Source: Irineochytrium annulatum
Lineage: Eukaryota > Chytridiomycota > Chytridiomycetes > Chytridiales > Chytridiaceae
Assembly (NCBI GenBank): GCA_027600665.1
Contig: JADGJL010000001.1
Span: 186,001 to 250,000, forward strand
Direction of reading: 5' to 3'
Length of the DNA: 64,000 bases
Each line of letters begins with the position of its first letter. The stretch's first letter is position 1. A program made the position numbers and the translations under genes. The notes below the pieces were generated by a model. It worked only from the letters and a program-made list of their open reading frames with translations. It was not told where the DNA came from and ran no database searches. Below, piece by piece: positions 32,365 to 40,832 of the stretch.

Positions 32365-33375
32365 TTAACCCACTACACCTGAGCGCTCAATGCTCTCCAC
32401 GAAATAACGCTGCACAAACAGATACAAAATAATCAGCGGTGCAATCGCCAGCAAAATACCTGTGTCCACAATCATGGCCACATAGTTCGGATCGGCCTTG
32501 ATGCCCGAGTTCGAACCAAAGCCCATCAGTTGTGGAATCAACTGGTTCGCCTGAGCAGGCAAGGAAGCCACCTTCAGTGAGATCAGTGGACTTTCACTCA
32601 TGAATAATGCCGAATAGAAGGTATCGTTGTACTGCCACACAAAGGAGAACAGAATGACCGTAATCAGTGGTGAGATGGCATTGGGCAGCATGATTCGAGC
32701 AAACGTTTTGAATCCGCCAGCGCCGTCAATCAGTGCAGCCTCCTCGATTTCCTTCGGCATACCCTTGAAGAACTGACGGAAAATATAGATGAACAACCCC
32801 GCCTTCAGCCCTCCCGCTGTTGCCGCCGTAATCACGGAAGGCCAATACGTATTCAGCAGATTAATGCCATTCTTTCCGGTAAACAACTGGATGATGCCCA
32901 TAAAGTCAAAGCTGCGGAAATGCAGATACATCGGCACCATGAGTGTACTTGTGGGCACCAGAATGGTGAGAATGACCAGGATAAAGAGCACATTGCTACC
33001 TGGAAAAGAAAACCGGGCAAAGCCGTATCCGGCAAGTGCACAGGATATGGCTGTCAGAAGCGTTGTGATGGTAACGAACAATAACGTGTTTGCCAGCAGA
33101 GGCAGGTAATCCATCACTTGTGCCGCCAGCCGGATATTATCCAATGTAACGTTCTGAGGAATCATATAGATCGTTGGATTGTAGATATCCTGCTTATCCT
33201 TGAACGCCACTGACACTTTGAGAAATAACGGGTATAAAATAATAAATGAAATACCAATGACCAAAGCATATCTGAATATGGAATAGAGAAGGTCCGATGT
33301 CTTGTTTCGCACCCGCTGCATGTGGTAATTCTGCTTCGGAACTACCACCATGCGATCTGTCCCTGATGCAGCCAT
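32365..33375 (-). CDS. Carbohydrate ABC transporter permease (MalG type)
   Basis: This 336-residue CUT1 permease has six membrane spans. The conserved EAA loop is EIEEAALIDGAGGFKTFARIMLPNAISPL, which docks on the ATPase. An unusually long cytoplasmic N-terminus (about 35 residues) precedes the first span. Its partner is the permease directly upstream (33404-34303). The ATG follows GGGAGG. It is the last gene of the locus, with a terminator at 32290-32344. Confidence 0.9.
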   Translation of the reverse strand: MAASGTDRMVVVPKQNYHMQRVRNKTSDLLYSIFRYALVIGISFIILYPLFLKVSVAFKDKQDIYNPTIYMIPQNVTLDNIRLAAQVMDYLPLLANTLLFVTITTLLTAISCALAGYGFARFSFPGSNVLFILVILTILVPTSTLMVPMYLHFRSFDFMGIIQLFTGKNGINLLNTYWPSVITAATAGGLKAGLFIYIFRQFFKGMPKEIEEAALIDGAGGFKTFARIMLPNAISPLITVILFSFVWQYNDTFYSALFMSESPLISLKVASLPAQANQLIPQLMGFGSNSGIKADPNYVAMIVDTGILLAIAPLIILYLFVQRYFVESIERSGVVG

Positions 33376-33403
33376 AATCTGAAGCCTCCCTCAATGTGAA
33401 CTG

Positions 33404-34303
33404 TCAGTTGTAATGAACACGCCGTGACAGTACCCAGCCCACTACGATCAGTACAAGGCCAATCACCAGCGTATACAGCCAGGACATCGCCGAGCTTAAG
33501 CCAAAGTTCTGGGTTTTGAATGCGGTCTGATAGATCGCCTGCGTGACCGGACTTCCGGCAAAGGAATCAATGATTGTATAGATGACATTCGTCAGAATCA
33601 ATGGACTGACCATGGGAAATGTTATTTTCCAGAACGATTCATAGGCTGTCGCCCCTTCGATCTTCGCAACCTCATACATTGATCCCGGTACCGATTGCAG
33701 CGCGGCGAGGAAGATCAGTATCTGCACACCCGAACTGCTAATAATCTCATAGATCCGCATGATGGCTTCAACGATGTAATCCACATAGGCCATTGGCAAT
33801 CCCACATCCGCCAGCATCCGCACAATGGATACCACATTGAACGAGGCACCACCATCAGCGGCCGCATCGACAGCACTTGCATCCCCCATTAGATTGATTA
33901 ATCCCGCAGACTCTGCTGCTGCAACTGCACTGGAAGCCAGAATAACCGGCAGAAAGAAGATCGCACGTGCCATCGTCCTACCTCTGAACTTCTGGTTAAG
34001 CAGTGTTGCTGTAAACAGACTGAAGAACAGAATCATCGGCACATTCAGCAACATCGCTCCTACGGAATCCACCAGAATCCGGTTGTATGTAGCATCAACC
34101 AGAAGCGCATCCTTGAAATTTTTGAATCCAACAAAGTCCAGAACGTATCCTCCCGGAGCAACGGACAGATTACTCAGACTGAACCGAATCGATTGCAGGA
34201 GCGGTGTGGCAAAGAGGAAGATGAAACCGAGCAGCCACGGCGAAATAAATGCAAGTCCAAGCAGCGCTCTCCGTGACTTCAGCGATAATCGAATGGTTCT
34301 CAT
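33404..34303 (-). CDS. Carbohydrate ABC transporter permease (MalF type)
   Basis: This 299-residue CUT1 permease begins RRALLGLAFISPWLLGFIFLF and has six spans. The EAA loop is EVAKIEGATAYESFWKITFPMVSPLI. An enlarged periplasm-side loop around MGDASAVDAAADGGASFNVV is unusual for the family. It pairs with the downstream MalG-type permease. The ATG follows GGAGTG and overlaps the stop of the DUF5696 gene by four bases, showing translational coupling. Confidence 0.9.
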   Translation of the reverse strand: MRTIRLSLKSRRALLGLAFISPWLLGFIFLFATPLLQSIRFSLSNLSVAPGGYVLDFVGFKNFKDALLVDATYNRILVDSVGAMLLNVPMILFFSLFTATLLNQKFRGRTMARAIFFLPVILASSAVAAAESAGLINLMGDASAVDAAADGGASFNVVSIVRMLADVGLPMAYVDYIVEAIMRIYEIISSSGVQILIFLAALQSVPGSMYEVAKIEGATAYESFWKITFPMVSPLILTNVIYTIIDSFAGSPVTQAIYQTAFKTQNFGLSSAMSWLYTLVIGLVLIVVGWVLSRRVHYN

Positions 34304-36885
34304 CGGTTCACTCCTCCCACCACATAGTCCGTCCCGCCAACCGTCGTTCCATCCACAGTTACTGCATCCGCATTGTAATTCACAAGAATGGTTGTACCGC
34401 CAGTATAGGTGACTCGGACCACACCTTCCTGAATGCGTTCATGTCTGAGGATCTTCTCATTCACCACATCTCCCAGTACGTCTTCGGCCTGCTTATACAA
34501 AGCAATGGCGTCATCCACCCAATAACTGTACTCCGTTGCGTAGGCCGAATCATAATTCGTCAGCTTCAGCCTGGATGATGGTTCATAGGTCCATTGGAAA
34601 TACGGAGCTGCTCCAAGCTCCAAGCTTCGCAGCAACTGTTTGCGGAGATCCTGATCCCCCGACATGTTCATTGGAGATGCCGCATAGTTCATGTATCCAT
34701 GAATGACCATCGTATAAAAAGGAACTTCTTCATCGGTAATATTGAACCGACTTGACCCTGCGGGTACATTTACAACATGTTGTGCGCTACCCCAAGCATA
34801 GCTATTCGCTGCGGATACCATCAGGTTCGGATAGGACTGTGCCAACTTGCCCAGCTGCTCCTTCACAATGTTCTTCGCCGTCTCCCGATGAATCACCCGA
34901 CTATCCCGGTAATCCGAAGTCAGGACCTGCCCCAGATCACGAAGGGATAATCCACCGAGATCCAGTTGATTGAATTGGTCAGTAAACTTACTCACCACAT
35001 AAGGAAGCTTGGCCGCTGAGAGCAGATAATAGCTGTCCTTACTCTGATCCATACGATTAAGCGCAGAGTTGTATGGATACAATTCTGCTGTCTCCTTAGT
35101 AACAAACCGCGCCGCATCCGAGGAAGGAGCAAAACGCATATCATCGTGATAAATATGCTGGAAAGCCACATCCGGGTACAAAGCTCCACCCGACTGCTCC
35201 AGCTTAGTTGACAATGCCTGAAGTTCGGAACGACTGCCTACTTCCTTGTCCAACTTCACCTGCGTTGGCGTATGATGGCTGACACCACCGCCGAACCATC
35301 CCTGATACCGCATTTGTACACGGTTCACACCATTCTGCTGTAACTTCGCTGCCATTTCAGTGGCCTGTTCGTACGTCGTCATGGCCAACGTAGTCCGATA
35401 GGGTACGCTAAGGAACGAAGCCTTTTTGTCCACTGCACCAAGCACATCTACATAAAACGGCAACGCAGTCTTTTCCGCGAGAGGTTTCAGCACATCCTGT
35501 TCTATTAACTGCTGTTGATACAGGCGGGCCATTCCCGAGTAACTGGCATCTTCTCCATGAAGGAAATGATAGCGGACCTGAATGTCTCCACGGTAAGGCT
35601 CTTCGCCAAGCAGCTGAATCTCCTGCATTTTCTGCGAGGTGTACATCTCCAGTTCATCCTCACCCCGCAGCGAGAAGGTTGCATGCACATGGTTGTAGCT
35701 GTTCTGTCTGCCTCCAATATCCGCGGAGATACTGGCTATGCCGTCCCCTTTTTCAATGACTGCAAACCAGGCATTCTCCCCGTTCTTCAGACCAAACACA
35801 GGCATATGCGCGGATTCACTAACCTGAGGACGACTGAGCGAATTATCATTCGGGTCTGCTCCATAGACACGCTGTACATACTGCTCTTCCTGGGTTTTCC
35901 CGTTGTTCAGGTGGATCAGACTACCCGAACCGTCAGGTACCAGCATGTAGCCTTCACCTTTCGTATCCACAGCACCAAAATAAGCGAGCAAATCAATATT
36001 TCGGATACGGTATTGCCCACTTTCCTCTATCTGACTCAGAGGCACGGTCACAACAAGCGCCCCTTGATCCAATCGGTATTCCACAGAAATCACGAAGCTT
36101 GGCTTATCAGACACACCTCCGCCTTCGACCCCGTTCTCCTGATTGTCATAAGCGAGATCTTCCGCTGTGTAACCTGCCGTCTCGAAGGCACTCAACATCT
36201 TGTTCAATACAAGCTGTTTGGAAATCTGTCCATCCAGCCGTTCCAGAATATCCGGATTGTTCTTGGTTGGATAATAACGGGCAGATGTGTATCTAGCGAC
36301 AGTCGCGTCCAGCTTGGAAAGAACCTTCTCCTCCAATCGCTGTTTGCTAATCAACTTCGGCAGTGCATCAATCCCAAGTGATGTATCACCCAGTGTATAG
36401 TTGACCCGAATCCCTTGATCGATCTGGCCCACTGTGAATTGTTTGTTGCTTATACTCGAACTGAAATTTGGAAAGTTCTCCAAAGTGCCCATCGAATCCC
36501 GGAAAGACACGTTCAACTGGGAGGACAGCACTTCTTTCTCATACGCAGAAGCAAGACCATCCTCAGCCCGTTCTTTCGGGTTGCTGTACCAGACCTCTCC
36601 ACTTTTCCCGTCTCGTACTGCAATTTCCGTTGTCTCCTCGTTATAGTACAGAGCCAAGCCCTGATCTTCGGCGACCAATTGCATACCAGGCACCCCCTGC
36701 GAAGAGTCGACAAGGAACTTCAATGGTTCCTCCGTGACAGGCATAGCTCTGGTTGTTGTGTCCAGATAAGCCGCAGCTTCTACGGCAGGAATGCCCCTGT
36801 TGTTTATATACAGCAGCCCGGCTGCAATCATGATTACAGCTGCACCACCAGCCAGCACCGTATATAGTCGTTGCCTTTGGTTCAC
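34300..36885 (-). CDS. DUF5696 family membrane-anchored protein
   Basis: This 861-residue protein has an N-terminal span (about residues 8-28), then a large exported part matching DUF5696. Segments such as LALYYNEETTEIAVRDGKSGEVWYSNP suggest a beta-domain, and FYVDVLGAVDKK, VQMRYQGWFGGG and LYPDVAFQHIYHDD suggest a TIM barrel of glycoside-hydrolase type. No activity has been established to my knowledge. It may process an oligosaccharide at the cell surface for the surrounding transporters. The start is GTG after GGAGG. Confidence 0.8.
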   Translation of the reverse strand: MNQRQRLYTVLAGGAAVIMIAAGLLYINNRGIPAVEAAAYLDTTTRAMPVTEEPLKFLVDSSQGVPGMQLVAEDQGLALYYNEETTEIAVRDGKSGEVWYSNPKERAEDGLASAYEKEVLSSQLNVSFRDSMGTLENFPNFSSSISNKQFTVGQIDQGIRVNYTLGDTSLGIDALPKLISKQRLEEKVLSKLDATVARYTSARYYPTKNNPDILERLDGQISKQLVLNKMLSAFETAGYTAEDLAYDNQENGVEGGGVSDKPSFVISVEYRLDQGALVVTVPLSQIEESGQYRIRNIDLLAYFGAVDTKGEGYMLVPDGSGSLIHLNNGKTQEEQYVQRVYGADPNDNSLSRPQVSESAHMPVFGLKNGENAWFAVIEKGDGIASISADIGGRQNSYNHVHATFSLRGEDELEMYTSQKMQEIQLLGEEPYRGDIQVRYHFLHGEDASYSGMARLYQQQLIEQDVLKPLAEKTALPFYVDVLGAVDKKASFLSVPYRTTLAMTTYEQATEMAAKLQQNGVNRVQMRYQGWFGGGVSHHTPTQVKLDKEVGSRSELQALSTKLEQSGGALYPDVAFQHIYHDDMRFAPSSDAARFVTKETAELYPYNSALNRMDQSKDSYYLLSAAKLPYVVSKFTDQFNQLDLGGLSLRDLGQVLTSDYRDSRVIHRETAKNIVKEQLGKLAQSYPNLMVSAANSYAWGSAQHVVNVPAGSSRFNITDEEVPFYTMVIHGYMNYAASPMNMSGDQDLRKQLLRSLELGAAPYFQWTYEPSSRLKLTNYDSAYATEYSYWVDDAIALYKQAEDVLGDVVNEKILRHERIQEGVVRVTYTGGTTILVNYNADAVTVDGTTVGGTDYVVGGVNR

Positions 36886-36899
36886 GGATGCCGCCTCCT

Positions 36900-37520
36900 T
36901 TAGGTCCGAAAAATCAACTCGCGGTAGATGTTATAACCGAATTCGTACAACTGTTGCAGCATGCTGAAGACGAGTGCGCCAAGGAATACAATAATGCCCA
37001 TCACGATGAGTGTCAGCACCATCGTAACGATCGTTTTATCCACCGTGTACTGGTGTACCGTCATCATGCCAATGAACAGAAGCAGTACAAACCAGAAAAA
37101 CGCGATGCTATTGAACAGATAATAAAAAGCAGTCTCCTCCTGCACCATGAACCGGCTAATCACGATCATCGGGGCATAGACCAGAATAACCGGAATGAGC
37201 GAGTAACCTGTTGCCAGAACGATTTCCCTGAACTTGCCTTCCCCTTCCATCAAGGTTGTTACTGCCCAATTGGCCATACACCATAGAAAGAAAGGCACCG
37301 CAACTGTGGCAATCTCAATGATGCTGTTAATCGTGCGAGGGTCAATGTAATTGACGAGAAATCCCGCATACTGCTTTTGCAGAATCATCATGATAATGGT
37401 AAGCGCGAGTGCTGCCAAAGCAACAAACAGCCGTCCCCGGTTATCCGACTTGAGGTCCCAGAATGCATCAATGGGGTGAAAAATGAGATGCAGCGGAAAC
37501 TTAATGAAATCCTGCTTCAC
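36900..37520 (-). CDS. YIP1 family membrane protein
   Basis: This 206-residue membrane protein has five predicted spans and the YIP1-like pattern: an N-terminal DAFWDLKSDNRGR amphipathic stretch, then LPFFLWCMANWAVTTLMEGEGKFREI with the charged loop and TGYSLIPVILVYAP in the next span. Its function is unknown. The start is GTG with GGAGG upstream, and its first 20 bases overlap the end of the NHL-repeat gene. It sits between the NHL and DUF5696 genes, suggesting a joint membrane complex. Confidence 0.85.
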   Translation of the reverse strand: MKQDFIKFPLHLIFHPIDAFWDLKSDNRGRLFVALAALALTIIMMILQKQYAGFLVNYIDPRTINSIIEIATVAVPFFLWCMANWAVTTLMEGEGKFREIVLATGYSLIPVILVYAPMIVISRFMVQEETAFYYLFNSIAFFWFVLLLFIGMMTVHQYTVDKTIVTMVLTLIVMGIIVFLGALVFSMLQQLYEFGYNIYRELIFRT

Positions 37521-38967
37521 GATCGACCTGCCTCCTCCGTCTCCATTTAGCCGCCACCCGGGTCAGGATCAGAATGACAATCAGCGCAATCACAGCGGTC
37601 AGGAATGTACCAAAATGTTCCTTCATCATCTCTCGCCGATGCCTCTTGAACGCGACAGAATAACTCTTGCGATCCATCCCAAGTTCGAAGTAACCCAGCG
37701 CCTCCTCGTTTTTCTTCTCCATTAATAAGGACTTGCCGATGCCGATATAGGCGATGTCATAGTTGGCATTCAACTTAAGCACTTCTCTCCATATATTCAC
37801 GGCTTCCGTGTCCTCGCCTCGATAGTGGAGTGCGACCGCTTCATTCACACGGGAACCAAAACGGGTTGGCTCGTAGACAACAAGATTGTTCTTCCCCCGG
37901 TCCAGAACCAAGTGGTGCTCACCCGATTGTTCAATCGCAACTGGCGTTTTGAGCGTGCCCACCTGATTTCCTTTGCCACCATATATGTAGAGCAGATGAC
38001 CTTCATCGTCGTACGTGAACACCCGATTCTGTGTCGCATCCAGTACACTGTACATGCCATCGCCGAGCACTTTCACATCAATCAGTTTGGATGGACCGGG
38101 ATTGTTACGGAACCGGATATCGCCTTTGACGTCGTAATAACCAAACCGCTTCAGTACATCTTCGCCAGACGGGTTAAGGCGTTTGATCGGTTCATTCGAG
38201 CCTGGATCAATATTCGTCGCATATACGAAACCTTTGGGGTCGATATCCGCATTGGAGAACTCTGTTGGCACAAACAGAACCATCTGTGCACGCTGGGCTT
38301 TGGTGGATAACATGCGCCAGATATATTCGCCGTAGTCCCGCTCCACTTTGTTGGTACCGACGTATCCGATAAATGTCCCACTCTCGTCAAACTGCATAAT
38401 GCCTTCGTAGACCCCTTGTGCCACAACATATACGCGACCTACATGATCAACCGTCAGTTTCAAGGGCTGGAACTGGAATTGGGTCGACAGGATATCCGAC
38501 TCCGGCTTGGTTATGATATGAAGCAGCATCCCTTCTCCATCCAAAACAACCACTCGACTGTTGCCCGTATCGGCGATGTATATGTGTTCTTCTTCATTCA
38601 CGAACAATCCGCCCGGAAGATTAAAGCTCTCTTTGCTGCCCTCTGTCATGAATCCATCGATAACGCGCAGCAACTTAAATTCCGGGTCCAATACGACAAT
38701 TCGATTGTTGCCACTATCCAAAATGTAGATCAACCCGGACGGAGAAACGTTCACATCACCGGGGTCTTTGAACTCACTAATGCCGAGGTCACGGCCTGAA
38801 ATGGTGCGCTCGGGCAGATAGGCATCTGGTGAAGGAACAGCCTCTTTCCAGTAGTTGTAGTTATAACTCTCATACGGCGCCGGGGAGGCCGCCGCAGGCA
38901 CGGCATTCACCAGCAGCAGAGATACTGCCGCCAGGAGAACAAGCCATCTTTTCACTGTGCGTGCCAT
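37501..38967 (-). CDS. NHL-repeat protein with signal peptide and C-terminal span
   Basis: This 488-residue protein has a cleavable signal peptide (ALA-type end near AAASPAP, residue 28) and four or more NHL beta-propeller repeats, such as VSPSGLIYILDSGNNRIVVLD and VNEEEHIYIADTGNSRVVVLD. A TPR-like segment lies near residue 390-440, followed by a membrane span (about 448-468) and a basic tail. The propeller should face outside and could bind a glycan or partner protein. The ATG follows AAGGGGG. Confidence 0.85.
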   Translation of the reverse strand: MARTVKRWLVLLAAVSLLLVNAVPAAASPAPYESYNYNYWKEAVPSPDAYLPERTISGRDLGISEFKDPGDVNVSPSGLIYILDSGNNRIVVLDPEFKLLRVIDGFMTEGSKESFNLPGGLFVNEEEHIYIADTGNSRVVVLDGEGMLLHIITKPESDILSTQFQFQPLKLTVDHVGRVYVVAQGVYEGIMQFDESGTFIGYVGTNKVERDYGEYIWRMLSTKAQRAQMVLFVPTEFSNADIDPKGFVYATNIDPGSNEPIKRLNPSGEDVLKRFGYYDVKGDIRFRNNPGPSKLIDVKVLGDGMYSVLDATQNRVFTYDDEGHLLYIYGGKGNQVGTLKTPVAIEQSGEHHLVLDRGKNNLVVYEPTRFGSRVNEAVALHYRGEDTEAVNIWREVLKLNANYDIAYIGIGKSLLMEKKNEEALGYFELGMDRKSYSVAFKRHRREMMKEHFGTFLTAVIALIVILILTRVAAKWRRRRQVDREAGFH

Positions 38968-38978
38968 ATCGTTCCCCC

Positions 38979-39842
38979 TTAATCCTTCATGCCCGAGCTC
39001 GCCATCGTCTCAATGATTCGGCTCTGAGAGAAAATAAATAGCGTGATCGGCACACTCATCAAAATCAGTGCTACCGCAGCACCCGCTCCTGCCCGGGATA
39101 TTCCGCCCTGAATAATCTGACCTGCTGCATAATGCAGGGTCTTGAGCTGCTCGCTGTAGATGTACCCATTGCCATCACTGCCCCATAACATCTGGAACAG
39201 CAGAATGATCAATGTAAGCCAGGCTGGCTTCACATTGGGCATGACAATGGACCAGAAGATCCGGTATTCACTGGCACCATCAATCTTGGCCGCTTCCAGC
39301 AGTGCATCCGGGATCTGCTCCATGAACTGTTTCATCAGATATAACCCAAGTGAATAGGCAAATGCCGGAATAATAACAGCCCAGTACGTGTCAATCCATC
39401 CGAGCCATGACATGATCATATAGTTCGGAATGGCCGTAACTGCCGGTGTGAACATCAGTGATAGTACGACCACTTGGAACATGAATACTTTGCCTGGAAA
39501 CTTGTGCTTCGCAAGCGGGTAGGCGGCTGCGGAAGCCAGAAGCACATGACCTACAATTCCGATACCTGTAATAAATACCGTGTTAAATATATAGCGTGAA
39601 AACGGTACCCACGAGTCACTCAGCAGATTCAGCAGATCTGTAAAGTTGCTGAATGTGGGATTTTTGACAAACAGCGTTGGCGGAAAGGTGAAAATCTCAT
39701 CCAATGGTTTGAATGCATTGTTGATCGCATAGATCAGCGGCAGCACCATGAAGGCACCAAATACGAGCAGAAGGGCAAACAGGGAGAGACTTCCCGATAG
39801 CGAGCGATTTACCCGCTTTTTGCCTGTTGCAATTGCAGCCAT
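38979..39842 (-). CDS. Carbohydrate ABC transporter permease (MalG type)
   Basis: This 287-residue CUT1 permease has six spans and the EAA loop DALLEAAKIDGASEYRIFWSIVMPNVKPAWL. It is the second MalG-type permease of the locus and pairs with the gene upstream (39846-40814), separated by only three bases. It starts at ATG 39842 after GGGAGAA. It differs clearly in sequence from the permease at 32365, so the two pairs are not a recent duplication. Confidence 0.92.
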   Translation of the reverse strand: MAAIATGKKRVNRSLSGSLSLFALLLVFGAFMVLPLIYAINNAFKPLDEIFTFPPTLFVKNPTFSNFTDLLNLLSDSWVPFSRYIFNTVFITGIGIVGHVLLASAAAYPLAKHKFPGKVFMFQVVVLSLMFTPAVTAIPNYMIMSWLGWIDTYWAVIIPAFAYSLGLYLMKQFMEQIPDALLEAAKIDGASEYRIFWSIVMPNVKPAWLTLIILLFQMLWGSDGNGYIYSEQLKTLHYAAGQIIQGGISRAGAGAAVALILMSVPITLFIFSQSRIIETMASSGMKD

Positions 39843-39845
39843 AGG

Positions 39846-40814
39846 CTATTCTCCCACCCTTCGAAGCAGTTTCTGTACCAGCAAGTTGGTGCCCACCATG
39901 ATCATGAACAGCACGGTCGCAATCGCCGATGCGTATCCCATCTCAAACCGCGTTGTACCAAAGTCGATCAAGTGGGTGACAACCGTCTCTGCCGCATAGT
40001 TCACGCTTGGGAACCCGGCCAGTGCAATCGACACATCAGCCACGGCAAACGAAGTTGTGAGCTGAATGACCGCGCCGAACATGAGCTGTGGACGCATCGA
40101 AGGCAAGGTAATGTACCACAGCTCCTGCCAGCGATTTTTGATCCCATCCACCGCGCCCGCTTCATATAACGTCCGGTCCACGGTCTGCAAACCGGCGATA
40201 AATGCCAGAAATCCGGTTCCCAGACTCAGCCACAACTGCACGAGAATGAGGATGGGCATAATATAGGCTTCCGTCTTCAGCCACTGGATCGGTTCCAGCA
40301 GAAAACCCCATTTGATCAACAGCCCATTGGCAATACCATAACGATCTCCCGAGAATATCATGAGCCAGATAAAATACACATTGCCCGAGATGGAGGGCGC
40401 ATAGAAGATCAACGTCATGAACGCTCTCCATTTCGGTGTTAACTCATTAATAATCCACGCAAAGACGAAACAGGCAATATAACTGATTGGCCCGGTAATA
40501 ATGGCGAACAACAACGTATTCTTAATCGCAATCAGGAATACATCATCCTCCAGAAACAGGCGGGTATAGTTCTGCCAGCCAATGAAACGCGGGAATTCCA
40601 GCATATTAAAGTAGGTGAAGCTGAGTATGATCGAGATGACAACCGGAATCACGGTAAACATGACAAACAGCAGCATATAAGGTGCAAGCAGAATATAGGA
40701 ATGTTTGCTGGCCTTCATTTCCTGGAGCTTCCAGCTCCACCACGATTTCATGCCCATCCTTGACGCTTTCTCAGGAGGACTGTTTTGTCCGTCTCGGAGT
40801 GATATTTGTGGCAC
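39846..40814 (-). CDS. Carbohydrate ABC transporter permease (MalF type)
   Basis: This 322-residue CUT1 permease has a cytoplasmic N-terminus of about 38 residues, then six spans starting SYILLAPYMLLFVMFTVIP. The EAA loop is ALYEAGAVDGIKNRWQELWYITLPSMRPQL. It forms a pair with the MalG-type permease downstream. The start is GTG after GGAGGG. No ATPase gene is in the locus, so a shared MsmX-type ATPase encoded elsewhere is likely, as is usual for CUT1 systems in these bacteria. Confidence 0.92.
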   Translation of the reverse strand: MPQISLRDGQNSPPEKASRMGMKSWWSWKLQEMKASKHSYILLAPYMLLFVMFTVIPVVISIILSFTYFNMLEFPRFIGWQNYTRLFLEDDVFLIAIKNTLLFAIITGPISYIACFVFAWIINELTPKWRAFMTLIFYAPSISGNVYFIWLMIFSGDRYGIANGLLIKWGFLLEPIQWLKTEAYIMPILILVQLWLSLGTGFLAFIAGLQTVDRTLYEAGAVDGIKNRWQELWYITLPSMRPQLMFGAVIQLTTSFAVADVSIALAGFPSVNYAAETVVTHLIDFGTTRFEMGYASAIATVLFMIMVGTNLLVQKLLRRVGE

Positions 40815-40832
40815 GATTAACCCTCCCTCTGC

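Noticed and set aside
36099..36867. Long plus-strand frames inside DUF5696
   Set aside because: They are shadows of the minus gene, without start signals.
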